Positions 30,421 to 37,903 of a stretch of DNA of 44,899 nucleotides are shown one piece after another. The notes below the pieces were generated by a model. It was given only the letters and a program-made list of their open reading frames with translations. It did no database searches and had not been told where the DNA came from. Source of the stretch: Denitromonas sp. (GTDB lineage: Bacteria; Pseudomonadota; Gammaproteobacteria; Burkholderiales; Rhodocyclaceae). How positions within the stretch are numbered: the stretch's first letter is position 1; each line of letters begins with the position of its first letter. The position numbers and the translations under genes are program-made. The stretch is from assembly GCF_034676725.1 (NCBI RefSeq), contig NZ_JAUCBR010000008.1, forward strand, positions 1-44,899, read 5' to 3'.

Positions 30421-30966
30421 TTACTCGGTCGCCGTCAGGGCGAGCGCTTGGCGCTTGCTCGGCACGTAGCCTGCGCGCGCGAGCAGTGCCGCGGGGTTCG
30501 CGGTGCCAGTGCCTTCCTCGAAGATCGTGAAGTGGCGGGCGCAGCCAGCCACCACGTCATACGACCTGAATGAGATCCGCCTTTCCTTGTTCACGATCCA
30601 GTTGAATGCGTCGCTGAGCGGGTTGCTTCCCAGGACCTCGTGTGGGTTGCCGCGGGCTGTGTAGTCGTCCACATCCAGATGAATCGGAAAATCCATCGCG
30701 TGCACGCGGCCACCGTCTTCCTCGAGGATTGCGACCGTGAAGCGCACGAACTCAGTGCGCACGCCGGCGAGCTCGGTTTCGAGAATGCGGTTCAGTACGT
30801 TGTCGCGTCCCGAGTTGGTGTTCCACGGGCTCGTTCCGCGGTGCTCGCCGGGTACTTGCCAGACAACGATGCGGGCGACGGGTATTGAGCCGTCGTCCTC
30901 GATTACGATGTTGTATGCCGCCTCGGCCGGCTGGCGATGGTTGCCCGGGAAAATGATCTTCTTCAT
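30421..30966 (-). CDS. Hypothetical protein, end of the trwH-D operon
   Basis: A 181-residue soluble protein (MKKIIFPGNHRQPAEAAYNIVIEDDGS...), beta-rich in the first half. No signal peptide or membrane segment. It is separated from the preceding gene by 21 bases with AAGACATG-type spacing. Last of four unrecognised genes appended after trwD. Confidence 0.75.
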   Translation of the reverse strand: MKKIIFPGNHRQPAEAAYNIVIEDDGSIPVARIVVWQVPGEHRGTSPWNTNSGRDNVLNRILETELAGVRTEFVRFTVAILEEDGGRVHAMDFPIHLDVDDYTARGNPHEVLGSNPLSDAFNWIVNKERRISFRSYDVVAGCARHFTIFEEGTGTANPAALLARAGYVPSKRQALALTATE

Positions 30967-30987
30967 GTCTTGCTTATCCTATTCTGG

Positions 30988-31356
30988 TCAGTGCAGGGTC
31001 GGCGGGTTGTCATCCTGCTTCATGTCGTCCAGCATGGCCTGCAGATCCGTTTGGCCCTCTTCGGCCGCCTGCGCCATTTCCCCAGGCGTGAGCGCCTTGG
31101 TTACAGGGCGCAATTCGACGCGGTAGATATTCGGGAAGCGATCGACGATTCCTTGCAGGAGCTTGTCGAGCTGTTTCTGTGTGGAAGCCAACCGCAGACG
31201 TTCGGGCAAGAACAGGCGAATCACGATCATGTCGTGTTCGCTCTTCGCCATGCCTTGGATGCTCTCGGCCTCGCTGCGCAGCCAGCCGCGCAGCTTCAAA
31301 GGCGTCAGGTCATCCGGGGCGTTGAGAATCGAGAGTCGGAGCTGCCCAGCTTTCAT
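30988..31356 (-). CDS. Hypothetical protein after trwD
   Basis: A 122-residue acidic protein (MKAGQLRLSILNAPDDLTPLKLRGWL...; ends DDMKQDDNPPTLH). Its start overlaps the previous gene's stop (ATGA). The central LASTQKQLDKLLQGIVDRFPNIYRVELRPV is predicted helix then strand. Unrecognised. Confidence 0.75.
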   Translation of the reverse strand: MKAGQLRLSILNAPDDLTPLKLRGWLRSEAESIQGMAKSEHDMIVIRLFLPERLRLASTQKQLDKLLQGIVDRFPNIYRVELRPVTKALTPGEMAQAAEEGQTDLQAMLDDMKQDDNPPTLH

Positions 31357-31763
31357 GCGTCACCTGTTTCGTTCATGGAGGCCTGCATCATTGCGCGCTC
31401 GCGGATCGCCGAAAGCACTGTGATTGCGTCCATCGGGCGCACAAGGTGCTGATGGCGCTCAATGCTTGCCCGAGGGTCGCCCTTGAGCTTCTGCCCGCTT
31501 GGTCCGTCGATGAACATGCGATAGTAATCCTGCAGCGCATCGCATGCCGTCACTATCTGATGCGCATTACCGCTCTGGATCGCCAGCCCCAGGCGGTCGA
31601 GACAATGCAGGTAGTCGGACAGCCACATCACATCATGGGCGACATTCTCGCGGTTCCGGTGGGAATGCTCTTCGCTGTAGGCACTGTTCAACCGGATCGC
31701 CGTGGCCACGTCGGCCACGTGGACCAGCAGTTCACTAAGTTCCTGCGTCACGTCCATTGTCAT
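31353..31763 (-). CDS. Hypothetical protein after trwD
   Basis: A 136-residue predicted helical protein (MTMDVTQELSELLVHVADVATAIRL...). The ATG at 31763 overlaps the preceding stop by ATGA and has GGAGTC upstream; an ATG at 31775 is a weaker alternative. Several His and Met residues, no clear motif. Coupled on both sides. Confidence 0.75.
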   Translation of the reverse strand: MTMDVTQELSELLVHVADVATAIRLNSAYSEEHSHRNRENVAHDVMWLSDYLHCLDRLGLAIQSGNAHQIVTACDALQDYYRMFIDGPSGQKLKGDPRASIERHQHLVRPMDAITVLSAIRERAMMQASMNETGDA

Positions 31764-31966
31764 TGCCGACTCCATGCTCCGTGCTGCCCCTTCCCGGGGC
31801 AGACCAAATCCTTGATGCAGTAGCCGGCCGCCTCAAGCTGCTTTTCGATCTTGGTCGCTTCCTGCAGATGCGCCTTTGCGGCTTCAAAGTCCTGGTGCAG
31901 CAGCTCCGCGTCGGCGGCAGCCACCTGCGCATCGTTCCACTGTTGCACCAGCGCTTGCACGTTCAT
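31760..31966 (-). CDS. Small predicted coiled-coil hypothetical protein after trwD
   Basis: A 68-residue helical protein (MNVQALVQQWNDAQVAAADAE..., ending CPGKGQHGAWSRQ). AGAAGGAGACC precedes ATG 31966, 13 bases after the trwD stop. One CYCIKDLVCPG-like segment holds two cysteines. Unrecognised. Confidence 0.72.
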   Translation of the reverse strand: MNVQALVQQWNDAQVAAADAELLHQDFEAAKAHLQEATKIEKQLEAAGYCIKDLVCPGKGQHGAWSRQ

Positions 31967-31979
31967 TCGGGTCTCCTTC

Positions 31980-33032
31980 TCATGCCATCTTGGATTTCGC
32001 AAAGATCGGGTCGTAGAAGACTTCCACGAGCTTGCGATCCTTGAAGAACAGCACCACGTCGATCGTCGTGTAGAGCACCAGCTTGATCATTTCCATGTCG
32101 AGCTGCCGGCCGACTTCCGACTTCTTCACCAGGGTTGCGATGCGCTCGAACGTCTGCAGGGCGTTGTTCGCGTGCGTCGTGGTAATCGACCCCGGGTGTC
32201 CGGTGTTGAGCGAGTTCAGGTACTCCCACGCCTCGTTGCCCCGCAGCTCGGCGAGGAAGATCCGATCGGGCGACTGGCGCATGCACGATGCGAGGCATTC
32301 GTCGGCAGTCACCCGGCCGGCGCCGTAGCCGTAGAGCATGTGCACCCTGTTCGGGTGGTTGTCGAGGAATAGCTCGTGCACGTCCTCGATCGTGACAATG
32401 CGCTCGTCGGTCGGCACCTTTTCGATCAGGGACCGCGCAAACGTGGTCTTGCCCGATCCCGTCTTGCCGGCGATCACCAGGTTGCGTTTGTGCAGGACGC
32501 ACTGCTCGAGAAAGTCGCGGATGTGGCCATCGCGCTTCAACTGCAGCAGCTCGGCCTCGAAGGCCTCGAGGCGGGTGAAGTCGTGCCGGGTGAGTAGTTG
32601 CGCGACCTCTTCCTCGCTCGGGCGATTGAAGCTCACATCGGTAAAGCTGTCGAAAGCACCCTCGTCGTTCAGCTCGTCGAGGGTCTTCACCACCATCGAA
32701 TGCTTCCGGATGGACAGCGAGAGCGTGCCGTCGATGCAAGCCGGCGGCATGACGATCTGGCCGCGCTGCCCGCCGGGCAGCACGACCGAGACGATCGATT
32801 TGGGTTGAACGCCGTTGAAGACCACGATCGCGTTCGCCAGCGCCTGCAGGTAGCTCGCGCTCAGCTCATCGACCTGGTGCGCCTCCCAACCCTTGAACGT
32901 CTTGGTCCAGACTTCCGCGGGCCGGTTGATCGTGACTTCGGTCACTTCAGGCGCATCCAGATACTTCGTGAGCGGGCGCAGCAGTTGAAGGACCGCCTGG
33001 TCCTTCTTCGGCTTATTGGCGCTCGAGTCCAT
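31980..33032 (-). CDS. trwD: TrwD, VirB11-type traffic ATPase
   Basis: A 350-residue hexameric ATPase at the cytoplasmic base of the channel, thought to switch between pilus assembly and DNA export. Walker A is GKTGSGKT (189-196); the Asp box (VTIEDVHEL), Walker B region (DRIFLAELRGNEAW) and His box (GHPGSITTTHAN) are all present. The start at 33032 (MDSSANKPKK) overlaps the trwE end by 20 bases. Confidence 0.96.
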   Translation of the reverse strand: MDSSANKPKKDQAVLQLLRPLTKYLDAPEVTEVTINRPAEVWTKTFKGWEAHQVDELSASYLQALANAIVVFNGVQPKSIVSVVLPGGQRGQIVMPPACIDGTLSLSIRKHSMVVKTLDELNDEGAFDSFTDVSFNRPSEEEVAQLLTRHDFTRLEAFEAELLQLKRDGHIRDFLEQCVLHKRNLVIAGKTGSGKTTFARSLIEKVPTDERIVTIEDVHELFLDNHPNRVHMLYGYGAGRVTADECLASCMRQSPDRIFLAELRGNEAWEYLNSLNTGHPGSITTTHANNALQTFERIATLVKKSEVGRQLDMEMIKLVLYTTIDVVLFFKDRKLVEVFYDPIFAKSKMA

Positions 33033-34179
33033 AGACCCCCCGGAAGTCGAGATCACGGGCGACGAAGATCGCAACCCGCTCGCCTTGGTTCTTGTACAGC
33101 GTGGGCGGGATGTTGATCGAGTTTTCCAGCGCCTTGGCCGCCATCTCCTGCGCCGCATCCGAGGTGTTGGAGAACGACACTTGGTTGTTGTCGCCGCTGA
33201 TGCCTCGCTGCGGCGTGATCGCGGCGGCGAAGTCGTCGATCAGGCTCAGCATGATCGCGCCCCCGAATCTCTCCCAAAAGTGCGTATCCACGTAGCCACC
33301 CAAACCACCTTCACCCAGGGGGCCGGTGCCCGGCGAATCGAGGTTGATGATGACCCCTTGCGGCGTCTCGACGCGCGACCAGTTGACGAAGATCCGCGCC
33401 TTCCCTTGGGTGAGGCCCCCTTGATAGAAGCCGACCACCTTCGAGCCGCGATCGAGCAGCACGACGCGCCGATTCGTCGAATACACGTCGCGCGTGAGGT
33501 GGCACGACACCATGCCGGGGACGGTGCTCACGATCTTCGTTTCGAGCGCGCAGTCGATCATGGTGCCTTGGGTGAGCAGCATGTCGCGGTCGGGCAGGGT
33601 GCCGGCGAACGACGGATTGAGCCGCATCGGCTGCAGGCGCTGCTGCAGATCCCCGGCCCGCGCGGGCGCCGTGTCGGGTGGCATCGCCATCGCGTTGGGC
33701 GAGCCCCCGCCGCCGCTATTGGCTTGCGTCGGCACGGCCAGTCCCGCCTGCAGGCGTCGCTGGCGCAGCAGCTCGTCAGGGGTCGGACCTGCGGGCTTCT
33801 GTGGTCCGGCAGCGGGCGCCGGTGCGCCCGTCGATGCCTGCACGGGCTGGATCGCCGGCACCGGCTGCGGCGGGGGTTCGGGCGGTGGGGCAGGGGGGGC
33901 CGGCTTGAGTTCGGGCAACGTGTTGCGCACCGACGTGTTTTGCTGTGCCTCGGTCGGCTTGGCTTCACGCATCTGCATCGCCTTGAGCGTGAACGCGATC
34001 CCCAGGGCGCCGATCGCGACTACCAGAACGATCAGAAAGGTCCGCGCGCCAGGCGGGGACTGCCGCCGTTGTGCGCCCAGCTCCGATGCGCCGCGCTCGC
34101 CCTCGATGCGCTCTTGCTCGCGCCGCTCGAGCTCGGCCGCGGCGTTGATCGGCTCGTTTTTTCCGCGCCTTGTAAACAT
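33013..34179 (-). CDS. trwE: TrwE, VirB10-type channel scaffold
   Basis: A 388-residue inner-to-outer membrane spanning protein. A cytoplasmic N-terminus rich in Glu and Arg, one membrane helix (about 45-65, TFLIVLVVAIGALGIAFTL), a Pro-rich periplasmic linker (about 91-112) and the VirB10 core (LLTQGTMIDCALETKI, GFYQGGLTQGKARIFV) appear in order. The ATG at 34179 (GGAGG 6 bases upstream) overlaps the trwF stop. Confidence 0.95.
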   Translation of the reverse strand: MFTRRGKNEPINAAAELERREQERIEGERGASELGAQRRQSPPGARTFLIVLVVAIGALGIAFTLKAMQMREAKPTEAQQNTSVRNTLPELKPAPPAPPPEPPPQPVPAIQPVQASTGAPAPAAGPQKPAGPTPDELLRQRRLQAGLAVPTQANSGGGGSPNAMAMPPDTAPARAGDLQQRLQPMRLNPSFAGTLPDRDMLLTQGTMIDCALETKIVSTVPGMVSCHLTRDVYSTNRRVVLLDRGSKVVGFYQGGLTQGKARIFVNWSRVETPQGVIINLDSPGTGPLGEGGLGGYVDTHFWERFGGAIMLSLIDDFAAAITPQRGISGDNNQVSFSNTSDAAQEMAAKALENSINIPPTLYKNQGERVAIFVARDLDFRGVYGLERQ

Positions 34180-34976
34180 CACTGTCCTCCCTTGATCACC
34201 CGCTTCACCGCGGGGCTTGCCGTGCCGGTCGTGTTGCGGACCCCGTTGGGGTCATAGGCCTCGTTCCATACCGCCAGAGCGCGATCACCCAGGCGCAGAA
34301 TCCACTTGGCGTTCACCTTGTGAAGCACCACGATGTCACTGGCCTCGCCGATTGTGGTGCGGTTGACGATGCTCTCGTTGCCATCGGCATCGACCATGTA
34401 GATTGCCGGGATGTCGCGATTGCCCGGAAACTTCAGATACGTGGCTTCGTTGTTGTCCCAGGCGTTGACGGGCGCGATGTCGAGATCCCCGCTCATCGTG
34501 TAGTTCAGGTTGTAGCCTTGGCGCTCGGCCGCGAACCCTTCTTCCACTGCTGCGGCACGCGCCAGCTCCTGCGCCTTGCGCGCCTCGGTGTCGGGGTAGG
34601 TGAAGGACAGGCCATAGACCGCATTCGCGCGGCGGGTCGGCCAATAGCGCAGCTTGAAGTAGTAGGTCCGGCGGTCGGTCACGATCGTCAAGTTCGTTTC
34701 CGCGTTGTCCGCGCGCGGCTTGATGAATATGTGGTGGCCTTCCACCGCGAATGACCACGCTTGCGCATCGCCAAAGGCATGCGTCACGTAGCGCTCGCCT
34801 TCCTCGAGCACGATGTGCGTCGCGATGCCGATCACGGCATCCAGTTGCACCACGTCGCGCGGGTTATAGACCGTGTAGCGGATGCGGTTGTCGAACTCCG
34901 AGGACCGGGGCTCATCCAGTGCCTGAACGGGCAAGGCGATCGCCGCGGCCAGGAGGGCCAATGCGAGCTTCTTCAT
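34179..34976 (-). CDS. trwF: TrwF, VirB9-type outer-membrane complex protein
   Basis: A 265-residue periplasmic protein with signal peptide (1-19, ALALLAAAIALPVQA) and the VirB9/CagX pattern: RIRYTVYNPRDVVQL, then LTIVTDRRTYYFKLRY, and a C-terminal beta domain (WILRLGDRALAVWNEAYDP). With TrwH and TrwE it forms the outer-membrane ring. AGGAGG lies before the ATG. Confidence 0.95.
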   Translation of the reverse strand: MKKLALALLAAAIALPVQALDEPRSSEFDNRIRYTVYNPRDVVQLDAVIGIATHIVLEEGERYVTHAFGDAQAWSFAVEGHHIFIKPRADNAETNLTIVTDRRTYYFKLRYWPTRRANAVYGLSFTYPDTEARKAQELARAAAVEEGFAAERQGYNLNYTMSGDLDIAPVNAWDNNEATYLKFPGNRDIPAIYMVDADGNESIVNRTTIGEASDIVVLHKVNAKWILRLGDRALAVWNEAYDPNGVRNTTGTASPAVKRVIKGGQ

Positions 34977-34988
34977 CGCAACCTCCTG

Positions 34989-35672
34989 TCAGTTCGCCGC
35001 GACCGACTCGGGGTCGACGCGGTAGCTATAGACTTGGAACCCCAGCGGGTTGATGCGCCGGTCCTGTGCGGAGATCGGCGCATTCACGTAGGTGTAGCCG
35101 ATCGTCGCGATCCAGTTGCGCGGCGCGTCGTTGCTGCCGTTGGAGTGCCTGTGTTGCGTGCTGAAGCGCACCACCGCGTTGCCGCCGGCCGTCGGCGTGA
35201 TGGAGCGAATCCGCACGGTGATCTTGGTTCGGTTGCTCAGCACCTTGTCGCGGCCATTCTGGCCGTCGAAGAGCGCGTAATACTCGCGCTGCACCACCGG
35301 GTTGCTCAGCAGCGCCGTGGTGTCATAGAGCGTCTGGATGGTGTCGTAGTCGTAGCTTTCCCGGTTGAGCACGTACTTGTTGAGGAAGTAGCTGTCGACC
35401 ACCTCCCCATAGGACGTTTCCTGTTCCTTCATCGTCGTGACCACGTCCACGTTGCCCGTGGCGTTGTCGACCCGCAGAATCAGCGGGTCGGGCGCGTCCT
35501 GCGAGAGCCCCGCCCAGCCGGCGCCGAGGCCCAGGAACGCGAGCACGATGGAAGCACCGGCCACCATCCACGCCGACTTGCGCGACTTCAACACCTCGCC
35601 GATATAGTCGCGCTCGAGCCCGCGCGTTTCCTCAAGATACTGATCGAATTCTTCCTTCTTGACCTTCTTCAT
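34989..35672 (-). CDS. trwG: TrwG, VirB8-type inner-membrane assembly protein
   Basis: A 227-residue bitopic protein with one membrane helix (about 35-55, MVAGASIVLAFLGLGAGW) and a periplasmic NTF2-like domain (SYFLNKYVLNRESYDYDTIQ, KITVRIRSITPT). VirB8 proteins nucleate channel assembly. Its start overlaps the trwH stop by ATGA. Confidence 0.95.
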   Translation of the reverse strand: MKKVKKEEFDQYLEETRGLERDYIGEVLKSRKSAWMVAGASIVLAFLGLGAGWAGLSQDAPDPLILRVDNATGNVDVVTTMKEQETSYGEVVDSYFLNKYVLNRESYDYDTIQTLYDTTALLSNPVVQREYYALFDGQNGRDKVLSNRTKITVRIRSITPTAGGNAVVRFSTQHRHSNGSNDAPRNWIATIGYTYVNAPISAQDRRINPLGFQVYSYRVDPESVAAN

Positions 35673-35809
35673 TTGGTGTTCTCCTGCAGCTCGGTCGGCA
35701 GTACCTTGTTAATCGGCACGCGGTTCGATTCGTCGGGCGCTTTCGGTGCCGGCGGTGTCGCGCAGGCCGTCAGTACCACGGCGGAAAGGAGTACAAGCAA
35801 GTGCTTCAT
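35669..35809 (-). CDS. trwH: TrwH, VirB7-type lipoprotein
   Basis: A 46-residue lipoprotein: MKHLLVLLSAVVLTAC with the lipobox LTAC and the modified cysteine at residue 16. It pairs with TrwF at the outer membrane. First gene of the second transfer operon (trwH-G-F-E-D and four more). AAGGAAAG is its ribosome site. Confidence 0.93.
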   Translation of the reverse strand: MKHLLVLLSAVVLTACATPPAPKAPDESNRVPINKVLPTELQENTK

Positions 35810-35835
35810 GGGACTTTCCTTCATTGATAACGGAG

Positions 35836-35878
35836 GCATAAGTATTCTATTGGTTAGCAATCAAAATTGCAATTTTGA
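35836..35878 (-). promoter_or_regulatory. trwH promoter with palindromic operator
   Basis: On the minus strand, TTGCAA, 17 bp, TAGAAT forms a strong promoter. The perfect 18-bp palindrome TCAAAATTGCAATTTTGA (35861-35878) covers the -35. The identical palindrome precedes the TrbM/KikA-like gene (42627-42644), and two looser versions precede the trwL operon. KorA/KorB operators sit at these same positions in R388/pKM101. Confidence 0.85.
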
Positions 35879-35883
35879 GGCGT

Positions 35884-35915
35884 AAAAAAGGCGCAGCGGT
35901 TCCCCCGCTGCGCCT
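35884..35915 (-). terminator. Intrinsic terminator after trwI
   Basis: An 11-bp perfect stem (35889-35899 with 35905-35915), followed on the minus strand by TTTTTTA. It separates the trwL-I operon from the trwH operon, 12 bases after the trwI stop. Confidence 0.9.
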
Positions 35916-35927
35916 GTCCTAATTGAG

Positions 35928-36947
35928 TTACGCGGCTTTCTTGTTTCCTGTGATGCGGCCCTTGAAGTAGCCCACTGCGGTCCTGGCGCCGGCGGCCGTC
36001 TTGCTTGCCGCCCAATTCGTTGCGGCCCGCGCCCCTGTGTACTTCGCTGCCGCCCCGGCCACACGGCCGGTGCCTCTTGCACCGGCGCCCGCCATGCCGC
36101 GCAGCGCGCGCAGTTCCCACATATAGCCGAGGCCTACCCCGCCGGCGAGGCCCGAGGCGATGGTCGGGAGTTGCAGCAAGATGAGGATCATCGCCACCGC
36201 GAGAATGACGGCACCGCCAATGGCGTAGCCTAGATTCATCGCGCCGTCGAATTTCAGATCCTCCATGTAGCCGGTGAAGATCGACATCATCAGGCCAAAT
36301 ACTGCGCTGAAGAGGACGATCAAAAGCCCGTAGTTGAGTACCTGCGCCGCCCACATTTCAAAGAAACGCGCGGTCGGTTGCCATAGGAGTGCGAGGATGA
36401 ATAACGGCCCCAGCCCGGCCAGGATCGCCAGGGCGATCTTGGCCAGGAGCACGAAGGCGCCGCCGATCGCGACGAGCACGCCGGTTGCCAGCATGATGAT
36501 GAAGCCATACACCGCATAGGCAATGCCGTTGTCGCCGAAGATCCCCGCCTTCTCGAAGGACTCTTGCGCCTTCGTGAAGCCCTTGTCGGCCGCGTTGTCG
36601 ATCAGTGACGCGGCCGAGGTGCCGGATGTCGGGCTCGAGATCAGCGCCTGAGCGAGATCGTCGGGCGATGACTGGATGGCGCTGGCGATCTGCGTCTGAT
36701 AGAGCCCGCCGGCCAGTGCCACCGAGGTGATGATCCCGATGCGCACCGACCGGCCAAGAAACTCCATCACCGGCATGTCGACCGCCCCGCGGATGATCAG
36801 CAGCGCAAACGTGATGAAGGCCAGGGTGAGGCCTACGGTGACAACCGGGGTGATGGCCGCAATGGCATTGCTGCTGATGTCAGACACGAAGGTTGCTGTC
36901 GTCGTGTCGATCTTGTTGAACAACGGGGTAAAGAGCGTGAATGCCAT
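35928..36947 (-). CDS. trwI: TrwI, VirB6-type polytopic membrane protein
   Basis: A 339-residue protein with six or so membrane helices (e.g. GLTLAFITFALLIIRGAVDM, FVLLAKIALAILAGLGPLFILALL, GGAVILAVAMILILLQL). The conserved tryptophan region near QPTARFFEMWAAQVLNY is seen, followed by a basic Gly/Ala-rich cytoplasmic tail. It forms part of the inner-membrane pore. GAAGGAGAGG precedes the ATG. Confidence 0.94.
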   Translation of the reverse strand: MAFTLFTPLFNKIDTTTATFVSDISSNAIAAITPVVTVGLTLAFITFALLIIRGAVDMPVMEFLGRSVRIGIITSVALAGGLYQTQIASAIQSSPDDLAQALISSPTSGTSAASLIDNAADKGFTKAQESFEKAGIFGDNGIAYAVYGFIIMLATGVLVAIGGAFVLLAKIALAILAGLGPLFILALLWQPTARFFEMWAAQVLNYGLLIVLFSAVFGLMMSIFTGYMEDLKFDGAMNLGYAIGGAVILAVAMILILLQLPTIASGLAGGVGLGYMWELRALRGMAGAGARGTGRVAGAAAKYTGARAATNWAASKTAAGARTAVGYFKGRITGNKKAA

Positions 36948-36960
36948 CGCGGCCTCTCCT

Positions 36961-37191
36961 TCACTTGATCGTCGGCATCCCGGTGCCCTGCATCAGCGCC
37001 TTCTGCTCGGCAGCGAGCGCGTTCTTGCAGTTCGGGGTGTGCGATTTCTCGCCCGGGTTGTTCAGGCACTCGGTCAGCTTGACCGTGCGCTCTTCCTTGT
37101 GGTCCAGGTAGAACTGCACGTCGCGCGTGGGCTCGGTGTCGCATGCGGCCAGGCTGAGCCCGGCCAAGCCGATGAGGATGGTGCGTTTCAT
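36961..37191 (-). CDS. eex: Entry-exclusion lipoprotein, EexN family
   Basis: A 76-residue lipoprotein with lipobox LAAC (Cys17) and the EexN pattern VQFYLDHKEERTVKLTECLNNPGEK...PNCKNAL. It reduces uptake of like plasmids by a cell that already carries one. The ATG shares a base with the trwJ stop (TAATG). Position between VirB5 and VirB6 genes is standard for pKM101/R388-type systems. Confidence 0.9.
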   Translation of the reverse strand: MKRTILIGLAGLSLAACDTEPTRDVQFYLDHKEERTVKLTECLNNPGEKSHTPNCKNALAAEQKALMQGTGMPTIK

Positions 37192-37898
37192 TACTTGATC
37201 CCCGGCATGGTGGTGTTCGTGGAACTCAGGATGCGCAGGTTCGTATCCTGACGCTGCTCGGCGATCAGCCGTTGCTCGGCCTGCTGCAGCATGGCCACCA
37301 TTTGCAGCTTGGTCGCCTCGTTGTCGATCGCGGCCTGCTCGGCCTGAATACGCGCCTGCAGCTCGGCGATCGCCTTCGGGTCAGACGTGCCATTGATCTG
37401 CCCCATGAGCGACTGGATCTGCGTCAGACGGGCCTTGGCGCCGTCATAGGCGCGAAGGCCCGTGGCTTTGTCGGTGGCTGCTGCTTCGCGGCTGCGCTGC
37501 ATGAACTGTTGTTCGCGGTCGGCGATGGTCCCGCTCATCTGCTCGTCGGCGAGGATCTGCGATAGCGTGCCCGAGATCCCCGCGTAGCCGCCGCCGGCGG
37601 CCGTCTGGTAGATCGTCTTCCAGTCGTCGGGCAAGTATTGCGGCAGACCCGGATTTGCCAGCAGCGAGCCGAGGCCGCGGCTGCCAGTCATCGACTGATA
37701 GGTGCTTTCGAGCTGCTGCAGTTGCTGCTGCGCCTGCTGGATCTGCTCGGCCATCTGCTGATACTGCTGCGCCCAGGCGAGCACCTGCTGAATCGACTGC
37801 GCCAAGTTGGCGCCGTCGATCACAGGGATGCCGGCGTGCGCGCTGCTGCCGAAAACGAGGCCTGCTGCCAGGGCGAGGGTGCGAAGGATCTTCTTCAT
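37191..37898 (-). CDS. trwJ: TrwJ, VirB5-type minor pilin / adhesin
   Basis: A 235-residue exported protein with signal peptide (MKKILRTLALAAGLVFGSSAHA) and then long Gln-rich helices (QQYQQMAEQIQQAQQQLQQL), typical of VirB5. It sits at the pilus tip and contacts recipients. ATG 37898 has AAGGAG 9 bases upstream; the frame upstream begins only with TTG. Confidence 0.93.
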   Translation of the reverse strand: MKKILRTLALAAGLVFGSSAHAGIPVIDGANLAQSIQQVLAWAQQYQQMAEQIQQAQQQLQQLESTYQSMTGSRGLGSLLANPGLPQYLPDDWKTIYQTAAGGGYAGISGTLSQILADEQMSGTIADREQQFMQRSREAAATDKATGLRAYDGAKARLTQIQSLMGQINGTSDPKAIAELQARIQAEQAAIDNEATKLQMVAMLQQAEQRLIAEQRQDTNLRILSSTNTTMPGIK

Positions 37899-37903
37899 GA
37901 TGC

